Positions 19,142-28,032 of a stretch of DNA of 64,000 bases are shown here, one piece after another (position 1 is the first letter of the stretch; each line of letters opens with the position of its first letter). The DNA lies in NCBI GenBank assembly GCA_017520825.1, contig JAFXEX010000028.1:30496-94495 (forward strand). Reading direction: 5' to 3'. Origin of the DNA: Clostridia bacterium (GTDB taxonomy: Bacteria > Bacillota > Clostridia > Oscillospirales > SIG627). Under the pieces are notes generated by a model. The model worked only from the letters and a program-made list of their open reading frames with translations, was not told the origin of the DNA and searched no databases. Both the position numbers and the translations under genes were made by a program.

Positions 19142-20359
19142 TCACTTCTGCTGATAGCCTTCAAGGAAGTCGCCGATTTCAATGAGGGCGTTGTAAAGGG
19201 TATCGGGCTCGGGGAGCATTACTATTCTGAAATGGTCGGGGGTGGGATAGTCGAAGCCACTTCCTGCAACCACCAGAATTTTCTTGGCTTTAAGAAGGTC
19301 AAAGGCAAATTGCTTGTCGTTGGTTATATTGTGCTTCTTGATATCTATTTTTGGGAACATATAGAATGCAGCGCGATTCTTGACGTAGCTGATGTCGGGG
19401 CATTTATCCATAGCCCGACAAGCTGCCTCTCTCTGCTCAAAGAGTCTGCCACCGGGGACCATCATAGCCTTTGTGCTTTCAAAGTCGGAAAGGGCTGCAG
19501 GAACTACGAATTGAGCAAAGGCGTTGGAGCAAAGTCTCATAGAGGCAAGCGCCACGATTCCGTCTATCATGTCCGATGCCTGCTCCGTAGGACCCGTAAT
19601 TATCATCCAACCGCAACGCATACCACAGATAACGTGGGACTTGGAAAGACCGTTCATTGTAAATACCAGCACGTCGGGGGCAACCTTTGCCATAGGGGTA
19701 TGTGTCATGCCGTCCATAAGAAGTCTGTCATATATCTCGTCTGAGAAAATCACGAGATTATGCTCTCTTGCAATATCTGCTATCTGCTCAAGAATTTCAA
19801 CGGGGTAAATAGCGCCCGTAGGGTTGTTGGGATTGATGATAAGAATAGCCTTCGTCTTTGAGGTTATCTTGCTCTTTATATCCTCTATATCGGGATACCA
19901 ATCCGACTGCTCGTCGCAGATATAGTGAACGGGCTTGGCGCCTGCAATGTACGCGCAGTTAGCCCAAAGAGAATAGCAGGGGCAGGGGACGAGTATCTCG
20001 TCACCGAAATTCAGAAAGGCAGTGGTAGCCATACTGACCACCTCGCTGACACCGTTACCTACGAAAATATTGTTCACGTCAACGTAGGGGATACCGGTCG
20101 ACTCGTGATAAGCCTTTATGGCTTCTCTTGCCTCTCTCGTTCCCTTGACGTCGCTGTAGGGCACGGCTCTCTCAACGTTTTCAAGCACAGCCTGTCTTAT
20201 ACTGTCAGGCATCTCAAAGCCGAACTTTCCGGGGTTACCGGTGTTGAGCTTCAACACCTTTTCTCCGTTTCTTTCCATTTCCAGCGCCTCACGGAAGGTA
20301 GCGCCTCTTATATCTGAATGTACTAACGTAAGCTTGTCAGAGCGTTTAATCGTATTCAT
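19142..20359 (-). CDS. Class I/II aminotransferase (AlaA-like)
   Basis: A 405-residue PLP enzyme of fold type I. Seen are the N-terminal substrate loop LNTGNPGKFGF, INPNNPTGAIYP, IFSDEIYDRL with the PLP-contacting Asp and Tyr, the lysine in NGLSKSH that forms the Schiff base, and the Arg in HFRIVMLPE for the substrate carboxylate. The closest pattern is the alanine transaminase AlaA/YfbQ group, making alanine from pyruvate and glutamate. Glutamate for it could come from gdhA just upstream on the same strand. GGAGATG precedes the start. Confidence 0.88.
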   Translation of the reverse strand: MNTIKRSDKLTLVHSDIRGATFREALEMERNGEKVLKLNTGNPGKFGFEMPDSIRQAVLENVERAVPYSDVKGTREAREAIKAYHESTGIPYVDVNNIFVGNGVSEVVSMATTAFLNFGDEILVPCPCYSLWANCAYIAGAKPVHYICDEQSDWYPDIEDIKSKITSKTKAILIINPNNPTGAIYPVEILEQIADIAREHNLVIFSDEIYDRLLMDGMTHTPMAKVAPDVLVFTMNGLSKSHVICGMRCGWMIITGPTEQASDMIDGIVALASMRLCSNAFAQFVVPAALSDFESTKAMMVPGGRLFEQREAACRAMDKCPDISYVKNRAAFYMFPKIDIKKHNITNDKQFAFDLLKAKKILVVAGSGFDYPTPDHFRIVMLPEPDTLYNALIEIGDFLEGYQQK

Positions 20360-20392
20360 AGTTACATCTCCATTAAAAAAATCAGCTCACTT

Positions 20393-20421
20393 AGTATAAC
20401 ACAAATCTTTATAAAAAGCAA
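20393..20421 (-). promoter_or_regulatory. Promoter of the aminotransferase gene
   Basis: Minus strand: TTGCTT, 17 bp, TATACT, about 35 bp before the start codon. Confidence 0.7.
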
Positions 20422-20523
20422 TATTTTCTGTTTAAAAGTAATTAAAAGAGCGAATTCGATAAAATGTTCGGTAGAAACTTTAAAACACAGAAAATATTAT
20501 GTTTTCTTTAAACGTACAAGAGA

Positions 20524-20552
20524 AAAAACAACGCCGTCTTTTGACGGCGTTG
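20524..20552 (-). terminator. Terminator of the gdhA transcript
   Basis: Minus strand: CAACGCCGTC-AAAA-GACGGCGTTG followed by TTTTTT. It lies beyond the hairpin array, so the array is part of the gdhA mRNA 3' end. Confidence 0.85.
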
Positions 20553-20595
20553 AATATACTTTAAAAATAATTTTCATTTATGAAAATTTACCTTA

Positions 20596-20715
20596 ACGTT
20601 GCGAGCTTGTCGCAACGTATCACTTGTGCAAAGCACAAATATCGCACTGTGAAGCAGTATATCACTCCGACACACCGTGTCGGAATATCACTGAACAAAA
20701 ATGTAGTTTTTGTTC
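20596..20715 (-). repeat. Array of five hairpins after gdhA
   Basis: Five short palindromes lie end to end, starting on the base after the gdhA stop: GAACAAAAA/TTTTTGTTC, TCCGACAC/GTGTCGGA, ACTG/CAGT, TTGTGC/GCACAA and ACGTTGCG/CGCAACGT. The stems differ in sequence but the spacers share AGTGATAT (minus strand), whole or shortened. No peptide is encoded. Such arrays look like a recurrent 3'-end element; two further loci in this window resemble it (48717-48746 and 63880-63983). Confidence 0.75.
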
Positions 20716-22062
20716 TTATACGCAACCCTGAGCCTTCATAGCCTCTGCAACCTTGAGGAAGCCTGCGATGTTAGCGCCTGCTACAAGGTCGTCGCCGAAG
20801 CCGTAAGCCTGAGCAGCGTCAACCGAGCTCTTGAAGATGTTCTTCATAATCTGATGAAGCTTAGCGTCAACCTCTTCTGCAGTCCAGCTGTAGCGCATAG
20901 AGTTCTGTGACATTTCAAGACCTGAAGTTGCAACACCACCTGCGTTAACAGCCTTTGAGGGAGCAACCTTTACGCCGTTTGCCTTGAGGTAAGCAATAGC
21001 CTCGTTTGTGGTGGGCATATTTGAAACCTCAACGTAGTACTTAACGCCGTTGGCAACGATCTTTTCAGCGTCCTCAATTCTTACCTCGTTCTGAGTAGCG
21101 CAAGGCATAAGAATGTCAGCCTTAACGCCCCAGGGCTTCTGACCTGCGAAGAAGGGAACGTTGAATTTCTCTGCGTAGTCCTGAACTCTGTTACGGCAGG
21201 AAGCACGCATTTCAAGCATATAGTTGATTTTTTCTTCTGTGTTTACGCCGTTCTCGTCGTAGATGTATCCGTCGGGACCTGAAATAACCACAACCTTACC
21301 ACCAAGCTCGGTGATCTTCTTAACGGTACCCCAAGCAACGTTACCGAAGCCTGATACGACGAAGGTCTTGCCCTTGATGTCGTCACCGAAGTGGTTGAGC
21401 ATTTCAACTGTGTAGTAAACTGCGCCAAAGCCTGTTGCTTCGGGACGGATGAGAGAACCACCGTATTGGAGTCCCTTACCTGTAAGCACGCCGGTAAACT
21501 CGTTTCTAAGTCTCTTGTACTGACCGAACATATAGCCGATCTCACGTGCGCCTACACCAAGGTCGCCTGCGGGAACGTCTACGTCAGCGCCGATGTGACG
21601 GCTGAGTTCTGTCATAAAGCTCTGGCAGAAGCGCATAACTTCAGCGTCTGACTTGCCCTGAGGGTCGAAGTCGGCGCCACCCTTACCACCACCCATGGGG
21701 AGAGAGGTAAGACTGTTCTTGAAGGTCTGCTCAAAGCCGAGGAACTTGATAATTCCGGAATATACGTTGGGAGCGAATCTGATACCACCCTTGTAAGGAC
21801 CGATTGCAGAGTTGAACTGAACTCTGAAGCCTCTGTTTACCTGCACCTTGCCGTTGTCGTCAACCCACGGTACCTTAAAGGTAATCTGTCTTTCGGGCTC
21901 AACCATTCTTTCAAGGATGCCTGCTTCTACGAAGTCGGGGCGCGCATCAATGACGGGCTCGATGCTTTCGAATACTTCCTCAACTGTCTGAATGAATTCG
22001 GGCTCATTGGCATTTCTCTTCTTGACAGTTTCAAGGACGTCTAACATATACTGGTTTTTCAT
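20716..22062 (-). CDS. gdhA: NADP-type glutamate dehydrogenase
   Basis: A 448-residue enzyme joining ammonia to 2-oxoglutarate. The hexameric bacterial type is shown by length and by the substrate-domain pattern FNSAIGPYKGGIRFAP, PMGGGKGGADFDP with the catalytic lysine, and the Rossmann loop VVSGFGNVAWG. The C-terminus has NAGGVATSGLEMSQN. AGGAGG lies upstream of the ATG and a consensus promoter further up suggests heavy transcription. The hairpin array begins right after its stop codon. Confidence 0.96.
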   Translation of the reverse strand: MKNQYMLDVLETVKKRNANEPEFIQTVEEVFESIEPVIDARPDFVEAGILERMVEPERQITFKVPWVDDNGKVQVNRGFRVQFNSAIGPYKGGIRFAPNVYSGIIKFLGFEQTFKNSLTSLPMGGGKGGADFDPQGKSDAEVMRFCQSFMTELSRHIGADVDVPAGDLGVGAREIGYMFGQYKRLRNEFTGVLTGKGLQYGGSLIRPEATGFGAVYYTVEMLNHFGDDIKGKTFVVSGFGNVAWGTVKKITELGGKVVVISGPDGYIYDENGVNTEEKINYMLEMRASCRNRVQDYAEKFNVPFFAGQKPWGVKADILMPCATQNEVRIEDAEKIVANGVKYYVEVSNMPTTNEAIAYLKANGVKVAPSKAVNAGGVATSGLEMSQNSMRYSWTAEEVDAKLHQIMKNIFKSSVDAAQAYGFGDDLVAGANIAGFLKVAEAMKAQGCV

Positions 22063-22130
22063 AACGAATAACCTCCTATAAAAATAAATGCAATTTTATT
22101 CACAAAAATAAATAAAACTATAATAAAGTT

Positions 22131-22159
22131 ATTATAATTACCTTTTGCCTGCTTGTCAA
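22131..22159 (-). promoter_or_regulatory. Consensus promoter of gdhA
   Basis: Minus strand: TTGACA, 17 bp, TATAAT, a perfect sigma-A match. The TSS would leave a leader of about 60 nt. Confidence 0.9.
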
Positions 22160-22221
22160 TAGAAAATTTGCAAAAAAATGACAATCAGCGCTGTTTTTGT
22201 GAAAAAATAACGGACTTTTCC

Positions 22222-22250
22222 TTGACATTTATTTGTGTTTATGTTACAAA
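22222..22250 (+). promoter_or_regulatory. Promoter of rsmD-coaD
   Basis: TTGACA, 17 bp, TACAAA, diverging from the gdhA promoter. Confidence 0.75.
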
Positions 22251-22311
22251 ATATATAGTGTACGTTTTATGACACCACAAGAAACGGAAGATATTATAAC
22301 GGAGAGAATAA

Positions 22312-22869
22312 ATGAGAATAATTACAGGAATTGCAAGAGGAATAAAGCTGGAGTCCCCCTACGGCGACCAGGTGCGCCCTACAACCGAAATGGCGAAGGA
22401 GGGCATTTTCAGTGCTATACAGTTTGACCTTGACTCCCGACGTGTGCTTGACCTTTTTGCAGGAAGCGGTCAGCTTGGACTTGAAGCATTGAGCAGAGGC
22501 GCAGAGAGCGCCGTATTCGTTGACGAAGCGCAGGCTTCCATAGAAATAGTAAAGAAAAACGCGCAGAAAACCAAGCTGTTTTCACAGTGCAGAATAGTGA
22601 GAATGGACTTTACCGACTTTTTGAAGAGGTCCAGCGACACCTTCCACTTCATTTTCGTTGACCCACCCTACGGCAAGAAATTGCTTCCCGAGGTGGTAAA
22701 AAAGGTAATGAAGTACGGCGCTCTGGCAGAGGACGGCGTTATCATACTCGAGGGCGAGGACAAGGAAATAGAAGGACTTGACGCAGTATGTGAAGAGTAC
22801 GGCGTTGAGGTGAAAAAAGTATATAAATACGGAAAAACCTACGTGCATACCGTTGGGAGAAAACAATGA
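22312..22869 (+). CDS. rsmD: 16S rRNA (guanine-N2)-methyltransferase RsmD
   Basis: 185 residues with MRIITGIARGIKLESP at the start (residues binding SAM and RNA), VLDLFAGSGQLGLEALSRGA as the SAM-binding loop region, and the catalytic FVDPPYGKK. RsmD methylates G966 (E. coli numbering) of 16S rRNA. It overlaps coaD by 4 bp, the usual arrangement in Firmicutes. Confidence 0.95.
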   Translation: MRIITGIARGIKLESPYGDQVRPTTEMAKEGIFSAIQFDLDSRRVLDLFAGSGQLGLEALSRGAESAVFVDEAQASIEIVKKNAQKTKLFSQCRIVRMDFTDFLKRSSDTFHFIFVDPPYGKKLLPEVVKKVMKYGALAEDGVIILEGEDKEIEGLDAVCEEYGVEVKKVYKYGKTYVHTVGRKQ

Positions 22870-23342
22870 AGGCAATAATACCCGGAAGCTTTGACCCCGT
22901 TACCGTAGGACATCTGGCGCTTGTTGAAAAGGCATCAGGTCTTTTTGACAGCGTTACAGTCCTGCTTTGCCATAATTTTGATAAAAAGACGCTGTTCACC
23001 TTTGACCAGCGTCTTGAACTGCTTTCGGTAGCTACCTCGGGAATGTCGGGCGTCACCGTGGACTCTCACCAAGGCTGGCTATACGAATATCTCAAAGAGC
23101 AAAAGGACGCCGTGCTTTTCAAGGGCGTGAGAAACACTGTGGATTTTGAATATGAGAAAGCCATGGCAGACTTTAATTTTGAACACTCGGGCACCGAGAC
23201 CGTTTTCGTTCTTTCAGACCCCGATTTTTCTGACGTTTCCTCCACCAAGGTCAGAGAGCTTCTGGCGCAGGGTGGGGAATGGAAAAAGCTTATACCACAA
23301 AATGCACAAAAATTAGTGGAAAATTTCTACAGAAATATTTAA
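22866..23342 (+). CDS. coaD: Phosphopantetheine adenylyltransferase
   Basis: 158 residues; fourth step of coenzyme A synthesis. The nucleotidyl-transferase signature is present as PGSFDPVTVGHLALVEKA, with the second block FKGVRNTVDFEYE and a C-terminal SSTKVRELLAQGG. Start overlaps rsmD. Confidence 0.96.
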   Translation: MKAIIPGSFDPVTVGHLALVEKASGLFDSVTVLLCHNFDKKTLFTFDQRLELLSVATSGMSGVTVDSHQGWLYEYLKEQKDAVLFKGVRNTVDFEYEKAMADFNFEHSGTETVFVLSDPDFSDVSSTKVRELLAQGGEWKKLIPQNAQKLVENFYRNI

Positions 23343-23349
23343 AAAGTAC

Positions 23350-23378
23350 TTGAAATTTCTTTTTTCATGATATATAAT
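23350..23378 (+). promoter_or_regulatory. Promoter of the dcw cluster
   Basis: TTGAAA, 17 bp, TATAAT, about 90 bp before mraZ. It overlaps the coaD stop region by a few bases, so no separate terminator is seen. Confidence 0.85.
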
Positions 23379-23386
23379 ATATGCAG

Positions 23387-23416
23387 TGGTGGTGAAAAGT
23401 GGGACAAAAGGGTGGA
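23387..23416 (+). promoter_or_regulatory. Possible MraZ operator repeats
   Basis: TGG repeats (TGGTGAAAAG, TGGGACAAAAGGG, TGGAA) begin 9 bp after the -10. MraZ proteins bind G-rich direct repeats of TGGGN type near their own promoter. Spacings here are 10 and 13 bp, less regular than the known sites, so this is tentative. Confidence 0.4.
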
Positions 23417-23470
23417 AAGTGCACCCAAAATCACCAAAAATTACCTGAAATTATGAAAGGGGGAACAAAA

Positions 23471-23890
23471 ATGCTTCTGGGACAGTTTGAATATAATCTT
23501 GACGCCAAGGGACGCGTTTTTGTTCCTGCAAAGCTGAAGGAATCCCTTGGTGAAACCTTCGTGCTTGCAAAGAGTATGGACCCGTGTATCGCCATTTATT
23601 CAAAGGAGATGTGGGAGAACTACGTTTCCAAGCTTTCTGCTTTGCCTGAAATGAAGGCGAGGGGAATCAGACGCTTCGTTTTCTCTACCGCTATTGAGGC
23701 AAGTGTGGATTCCCAGGGAAGAGTCCTGGTGACACAACCGTTGAGAGAGTACGCAGGTCTTGAAAAGGAGGTTACCATAATCGGTAACGGCGACCACGCA
23801 GAAATCTGGAATTCAGACAAGTACAGAGAGTATATGGACGCCCAGAGCGTTGAAAGTATGGTTGACACTCTTATGGAATTCGGATTCTGA
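23471..23890 (+). CDS. mraZ: Division/cell wall cluster transcriptional regulator MraZ
   Basis: 139 residues. The start is placed at the ATG after AAAGGGGGAAC, giving MLLGQFEYNLDAKGRV; a longer frame from 23399 has no family match. Two AbrB-like SpoVT/MraZ repeats are visible, each with D-x-K/Q-G-R-V (YNLDAKGRVFVPAK and ASVDSQGRVLVTQ). MraZ forms ring-shaped oligomers and represses its own cluster in other bacteria. One-base overlap with rsmH (TGATG). Confidence 0.95.
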   Translation: MLLGQFEYNLDAKGRVFVPAKLKESLGETFVLAKSMDPCIAIYSKEMWENYVSKLSALPEMKARGIRRFVFSTAIEASVDSQGRVLVTQPLREYAGLEKEVTIIGNGDHAEIWNSDKYREYMDAQSVESMVDTLMEFGF

Positions 23891-24825
23891 TGGGTGAGTT
23901 CAAGCACTATTCGGTAATGCTTCACGAAACCGTGGATATGCTATCGGTTCGTGAGGACGGAATATACGTTGACTGTACCTTGGGTGGTGGCGGACATTCA
24001 AGCGAGATTGCAAAGAAATTAAAATCGGGACGACTCATATGCATTGACAGAGACGCCGACGCCATTGAAGCCGGAAAAAAGCGCCTTGCAGAATATGCAG
24101 ACAGAGTCACCTTTGTAAACGATAACTTCAAAAACATAAAATACATACTTGAGGATTTGAATATTGACGGGGTAGACGGCATTACGGCAGACCTTGGAGT
24201 TTCCTCCTATCAGCTTGATACTGCCGAGCGTGGATTTTCCTATCACTACGACGCCCCTCTCGATATGAGAATGAACAGATCGGACGCCTTAACTGCCAGG
24301 AAGGTAGTAAACGAATACACGGAAAAGGAATTGTTCCGTGTTATTTCGGAATACGGCGAAGAAAAATTTGCCTCACGCATAGCCAGGGCAATCGTGCAAA
24401 GGCGAGAGGAAAAGGAAATAGAGACCACCTTCGAGCTTGTGGACGTTATAAAATCTGCCGTGCCCAAGGCATCACAGATTGACAAGCATCCTGCGCGCAG
24501 AACCTTTCAGGCAATCCGAATTGAAGTAAACGACGAAATCGGAATGCTCAAGGGCGCCATTGAAGCAATGATAGATTCCCTTGCGCCAAAGGGAAGAATA
24601 GCAATAATTACCTTTCACTCCCTTGAGGACAGAGCAGTCAAGGAAGTGTTTCAATCCAAGATAAAGGGTTGTGTATGTCCACCTAATTTCCCAGTGTGCG
24701 TGTGTGGCTTCAAGCCCGAATTAGAGTTACTTAACAAAAAGCCTGTAACTGCAGATACGGGAGAGCTTGACGAGAACAACCGTTCAAGAAGCGCAAAGCT
24801 CAGAGGAGCCCAACGGCTCGGATAA
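23890..24825 (+). CDS. rsmH: 16S rRNA (cytosine1402-N4)-methyltransferase RsmH
   Basis: 311 residues (MraW). Shows HYSVMLHETVDML at the start, YVDCTLGGGGHSSEI for SAM binding, ADLGVSSYQLDTAERGFSY and the C-terminal IITFHSLEDRAVK. It methylates C1402 in the ribosomal P site. Its place after mraZ is standard. Confidence 0.97.
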   Translation: MGEFKHYSVMLHETVDMLSVREDGIYVDCTLGGGGHSSEIAKKLKSGRLICIDRDADAIEAGKKRLAEYADRVTFVNDNFKNIKYILEDLNIDGVDGITADLGVSSYQLDTAERGFSYHYDAPLDMRMNRSDALTARKVVNEYTEKELFRVISEYGEEKFASRIARAIVQRREEKEIETTFELVDVIKSAVPKASQIDKHPARRTFQAIRIEVNDEIGMLKGAIEAMIDSLAPKGRIAIITFHSLEDRAVKEVFQSKIKGCVCPPNFPVCVCGFKPELELLNKKPVTADTGELDENNRSRSAKLRGAQRLG

Positions 24826-24848
24826 AAAATTAAGAGAGGAAACGGAAA

Positions 24849-25547
24849 ATGTCAGAGTATTACACATCGGGTGATATCCTTGCAAAGAACAAAAGCAAGA
24901 CCAATACGAAAAAAGACCTTGCAGGTGATTATCTTGCCGAAAAGGGATACGAACGCCAGGTTAATCCCCGTCGTATGAACGGTGGAAGAGACCGTTTGCC
25001 TCAGGATTACGCTGCAAAAAACAAGGTCAGACTGAACAGCTCTCTTGCTACCACACCTGCTCAGGCAAAGCCCGGCGCTCCCAAGAGCGCTAACGTTCAG
25101 GTGGCTGCAAGGAAGAAGCGCGTAAGACCTCTCGTAAAGGTTACGGAGGTAAGAAAGGAAAAGCCCAAGACACCCTTTCCCATTTCGGCAATACTTTGTC
25201 TTATAGCCATAACGCTTATTTCTCTTTACGTTATACATCTGTATATCGAGCTTGACGAGCTTAACGCTACACTCACCAATTACAACAACCAGATAGCCGA
25301 AATGAAAAACGAGGAAAGAGTGTTGCAGAGTCAGAAGGCAAGTAAGTATAACCTTGAAGAGATAGAGAGAATCGCCAAAGAAAAGTACGGAATGGTAGAT
25401 GCTGACCAGCTTCCCAAGGAATACATTACTTCGGACAACGAAGACAGTATAGAGATAATGGAGACAGACACGGAGGAGAAAACTCCCGGCGCACTTCTTT
25501 CAGGCTTTGCGGGAGTAGTTTCCAATCTTTTATCATATATAAATTAG
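24849..25547 (+). CDS. ftsL: FtsL/DivIC-like septum protein
   Basis: 232 residues with a single membrane helix (about 118-138, FPISAILCLIAITLISLYVI) followed by a heptad-rich coiled coil (about 140-185) ending IERIAKEKYGMVDAD, as in FtsL. The cytoplasmic N-terminus of about 115 residues is longer than usual, basic and low in complexity. FtsL joins DivIC and DivIB to activate septal wall synthesis. Assignment rests on topology and cluster position; DivIC-like proteins share the same plan. Confidence 0.8.
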   Translation: MSEYYTSGDILAKNKSKTNTKKDLAGDYLAEKGYERQVNPRRMNGGRDRLPQDYAAKNKVRLNSSLATTPAQAKPGAPKSANVQVAARKKRVRPLVKVTEVRKEKPKTPFPISAILCLIAITLISLYVIHLYIELDELNATLTNYNNQIAEMKNEERVLQSQKASKYNLEEIERIAKEKYGMVDADQLPKEYITSDNEDSIEIMETDTEEKTPGALLSGFAGVVSNLLSYIN

Positions 25548-25567
25548 TAAAAACATAGTAATGTAAT

Positions 25568-25603
25568 AAGAGTAAAGGGAAGAATGGTCTCTTTACTCTT
25601 TTT
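25568..25603 (+). terminator. Terminator between ftsL and the penicillin-binding protein gene
   Basis: AAGAGTAAAG/CTTTACTCTT stem with a 13-base loop, then TTT. It splits the cluster into mraZ-rsmH-ftsL and a downstream unit. No strong promoter was found in the 80 bp that follow, so it may be leaky. Confidence 0.65.
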
Positions 25604-25683
25604 GCTCAAAGCCACGTGTCCGAATTTGAGCAATTTTACGTTAACAGTAAAATAATTGATAGAATTTGTCGAGGAGGACGGAT

Positions 25684-28023
25684 TTGAAATATCGTGTGCA
25701 GGCGTCACGCCGAAAAATAAACAAAAAAACCAATTTGCTCATATTTTTGAGCATCGTTGCAGCCATTATTCTTATTGGCAGACTTGCATATTATTCAATC
25801 TACCTTTACGATGAATATCAGAATAAAACCATTGCGCAATCGGTTACCGAGTCAACCATAAAGGCAAGCCGAGGCACCGTTTACGACAGAAATATGAATA
25901 TTCTTGCTATCAGCGTAACGGTGGAAAGAATTTTCATTTCTCCTGCAGATATTCCCCAGATGACCGTAAAGGAATATATCAACGATTACGTTGAAAATAT
26001 GAAGGGCAACGACGGAGTCAAGGAGGAGGAAAAAGCTCGTCTTACTGCGCAGTACGAGGACCTGTCAATAACGGTGGGTGAGGATATTGCCAACGAGCTT
26101 TCCCGGATACTTGAGGTTGACAAGGACACCATAATGACCAAGGTTGCAAAAACCAACCGAAAGGACGAGACCATAAAAAAGAAGGTTGACGAAAACGTTG
26201 CCGACAAGGTGCGTGACCTGATTTCCAATAAGCACTACAATACCTGCATTTATCTTGAGGAGGATACCAGACGTACCTACCCATACGGAACGCTTGCCTC
26301 TCACATACTGGGCTTTACGGGCACCGATAACACCGGACTTGCAGGAGTTGAGCTTTACTACGACGAAAAGCTTTCGGGCATAAACGGAAAAATAATCAAG
26401 GCAGTCAACGGAGTTGGCGACCAGATGCCCTATAAATACGAAAGCTACATTCCGGCAACGGCAGGCACCAACGTAATGCTCACGCTTGACGCCAATATAC
26501 AAAGAATATTGGAAAAGAATCTTGACCTTTCCTATGCAGATACCCAGGCAGAATCGGGCGTTATGGGAATAGTTATGGACGTCAATACCTTTGATATACT
26601 TGGAATGGCGACGCTTCCCAACTTCGACTGCAACGACCCCTACACTCTGGACCTGTCGTCTCAGGCAAAGCTTGACGCCTTTGTGGGAACCGACGAGGAA
26701 AAGAACGAAAAATATACCGAGCTTATTTACGGACTTTGGAAAAACAGATTTATAACCGATACCTACGAGCCGGGCTCTACCTTTAAAATGATAGTGGCAG
26801 CAAGCGCAGTCGAGGAGGGGCTGGTTAAGAAAAACGACGGCTTCTACTGCTCGGGCAGTATAAGAGTTGACGGCTATCCCAAGCCCATCAATTGCCATCT
26901 TCTCTCGGGACACGGACAGCAGACCTTCGAGGAGGCGCTGTGGCATTCCTGCAACCCCGTTTTCGTTACCATGGGCTTGAGAATGGGAACAGAACGCTTC
27001 TACAAATATTTCAAGGCCTTCGGATATACCGAAAAAACGGGCATCGACCTGCCGGGAGAAAAGTTGGGCTTGTGGTTTGAGCGCTTCAATCAGGTTGAGC
27101 TTGCAGTATCTGCCTTCGGTCAGACCTTTACCGTAACGCCTATTCAGCACGTTGCAGCAGTTGCAACCGTTGCAAACGGTGGATATCTCGGTACACCTCA
27201 CGTTCTCAAGGCAACGCTTGACGAGGACGGAAACGTGGTTTCCACCTACGAGGATTCCACGAGACGTCAGGTAATTTCCGAGCAGACGAGCAAAGAAATC
27301 GTATCCTATATGGAGGGCGGCGTTGAAAGTGGAGGCTCTGCGAGAAACGCTTACGTCAAGGGATATAAGGTAGCTGCTAAAACGGGAACCACCGTTAAAA
27401 CGGCTCTCCGTTCACAGACGGGCGAAACCAAATACATAAGCTCCTGCGTAGCCTTTGCTCCTGCAGACGACCCACAGGTAGTAGTAATGGTGCTGGTGGA
27501 CGAGCCCGTTGGCTCATACTACGGTGGTACGATTGCTGCGCCTGTAGTATCAAGAGTTATGGCAGAGGTGCTTCCTTACCTCGGCGTTGAGCCCGAATAT
27601 GACGACGACGAGCTTGAAACCGTTGCCTACGCCGTTGAAAGCTACGTAAACGATACCGTCAGCGACGCTCAGGCGAAGATATTAAAGGCAGACTATAAAT
27701 ACAAGGTAATCGGAAGTGGTCTTTCGGTTATCAGACAGGTGCCCAAGGCAGGTGACGCTCTGGCTCACGGAGGAACTATCGTGCTTTACACCGACGACGT
27801 TACCTCGGGCAAGACGTTGGTTCCCGACGTAGTTGGCTTGACTGCGTCTGCAGCAAACAAGGCAATAGTTGACGCAGGACTTAACATCACCATAGAGGGA
27901 ACCAGCCCCGATCACCTTGAGGGCGCAATAGCAGTTACACAGTCAATTGAAGCGAATACAACCGTTGATAAGGGAACAATAGTAACGGTAGATTTCAGAA
28001 ACTATTCAAACATTACGGATTAG
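25684..28023 (+). CDS. spoVD: SpoVD/PBP2-like peptidoglycan transpeptidase with PASTA
   Basis: About 780 residues. TTG at 25684 is the start because AGGAGG lies 6 bases upstream; a TTG 18 bases earlier would precede that site. A single N-terminal helix (about 19-41) is followed by the PBP dimerisation domain and a transpeptidase domain with EPGSTFKMI (catalytic Ser), WHSCN (SxN) and AAKTGTT (KTG). Two PASTA-like modules end the protein, the last with VPDVVGLTASAANKAI. Class B PBP for division or spore cortex. Paired with the SEDS gene downstream, and the PASTA tail favours SpoVD. Confidence 0.92.
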   Translation: MKYRVQASRRKINKKTNLLIFLSIVAAIILIGRLAYYSIYLYDEYQNKTIAQSVTESTIKASRGTVYDRNMNILAISVTVERIFISPADIPQMTVKEYINDYVENMKGNDGVKEEEKARLTAQYEDLSITVGEDIANELSRILEVDKDTIMTKVAKTNRKDETIKKKVDENVADKVRDLISNKHYNTCIYLEEDTRRTYPYGTLASHILGFTGTDNTGLAGVELYYDEKLSGINGKIIKAVNGVGDQMPYKYESYIPATAGTNVMLTLDANIQRILEKNLDLSYADTQAESGVMGIVMDVNTFDILGMATLPNFDCNDPYTLDLSSQAKLDAFVGTDEEKNEKYTELIYGLWKNRFITDTYEPGSTFKMIVAASAVEEGLVKKNDGFYCSGSIRVDGYPKPINCHLLSGHGQQTFEEALWHSCNPVFVTMGLRMGTERFYKYFKAFGYTEKTGIDLPGEKLGLWFERFNQVELAVSAFGQTFTVTPIQHVAAVATVANGGYLGTPHVLKATLDEDGNVVSTYEDSTRRQVISEQTSKEIVSYMEGGVESGGSARNAYVKGYKVAAKTGTTVKTALRSQTGETKYISSCVAFAPADDPQVVVMVLVDEPVGSYYGGTIAAPVVSRVMAEVLPYLGVEPEYDDDELETVAYAVESYVNDTVSDAQAKILKADYKYKVIGSGLSVIRQVPKAGDALAHGGTIVLYTDDVTSGKTLVPDVVGLTASAANKAIVDAGLNITIEGTSPDHLEGAIAVTQSIEANTTVDKGTIVTVDFRNYSNITD

Positions 28024-28032
28024 GAGTTAATT

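Noticed and set aside
20596..20715. CRISPR array
   Set aside because: Units are palindromes with short shared spacers, not identical repeats with unique spacers, and no cas genes are present.
22233..22427. Short plus-strand frame overlapping the rsmD start
   Set aside because: It runs out of frame through the rsmD promoter and 5' end with no family match.
26065..27201. A 378-codon minus-strand frame inside the PBP gene
   Set aside because: Antisense shadow of a strongly supported gene; composition is Cys/His/Val-rich noise.
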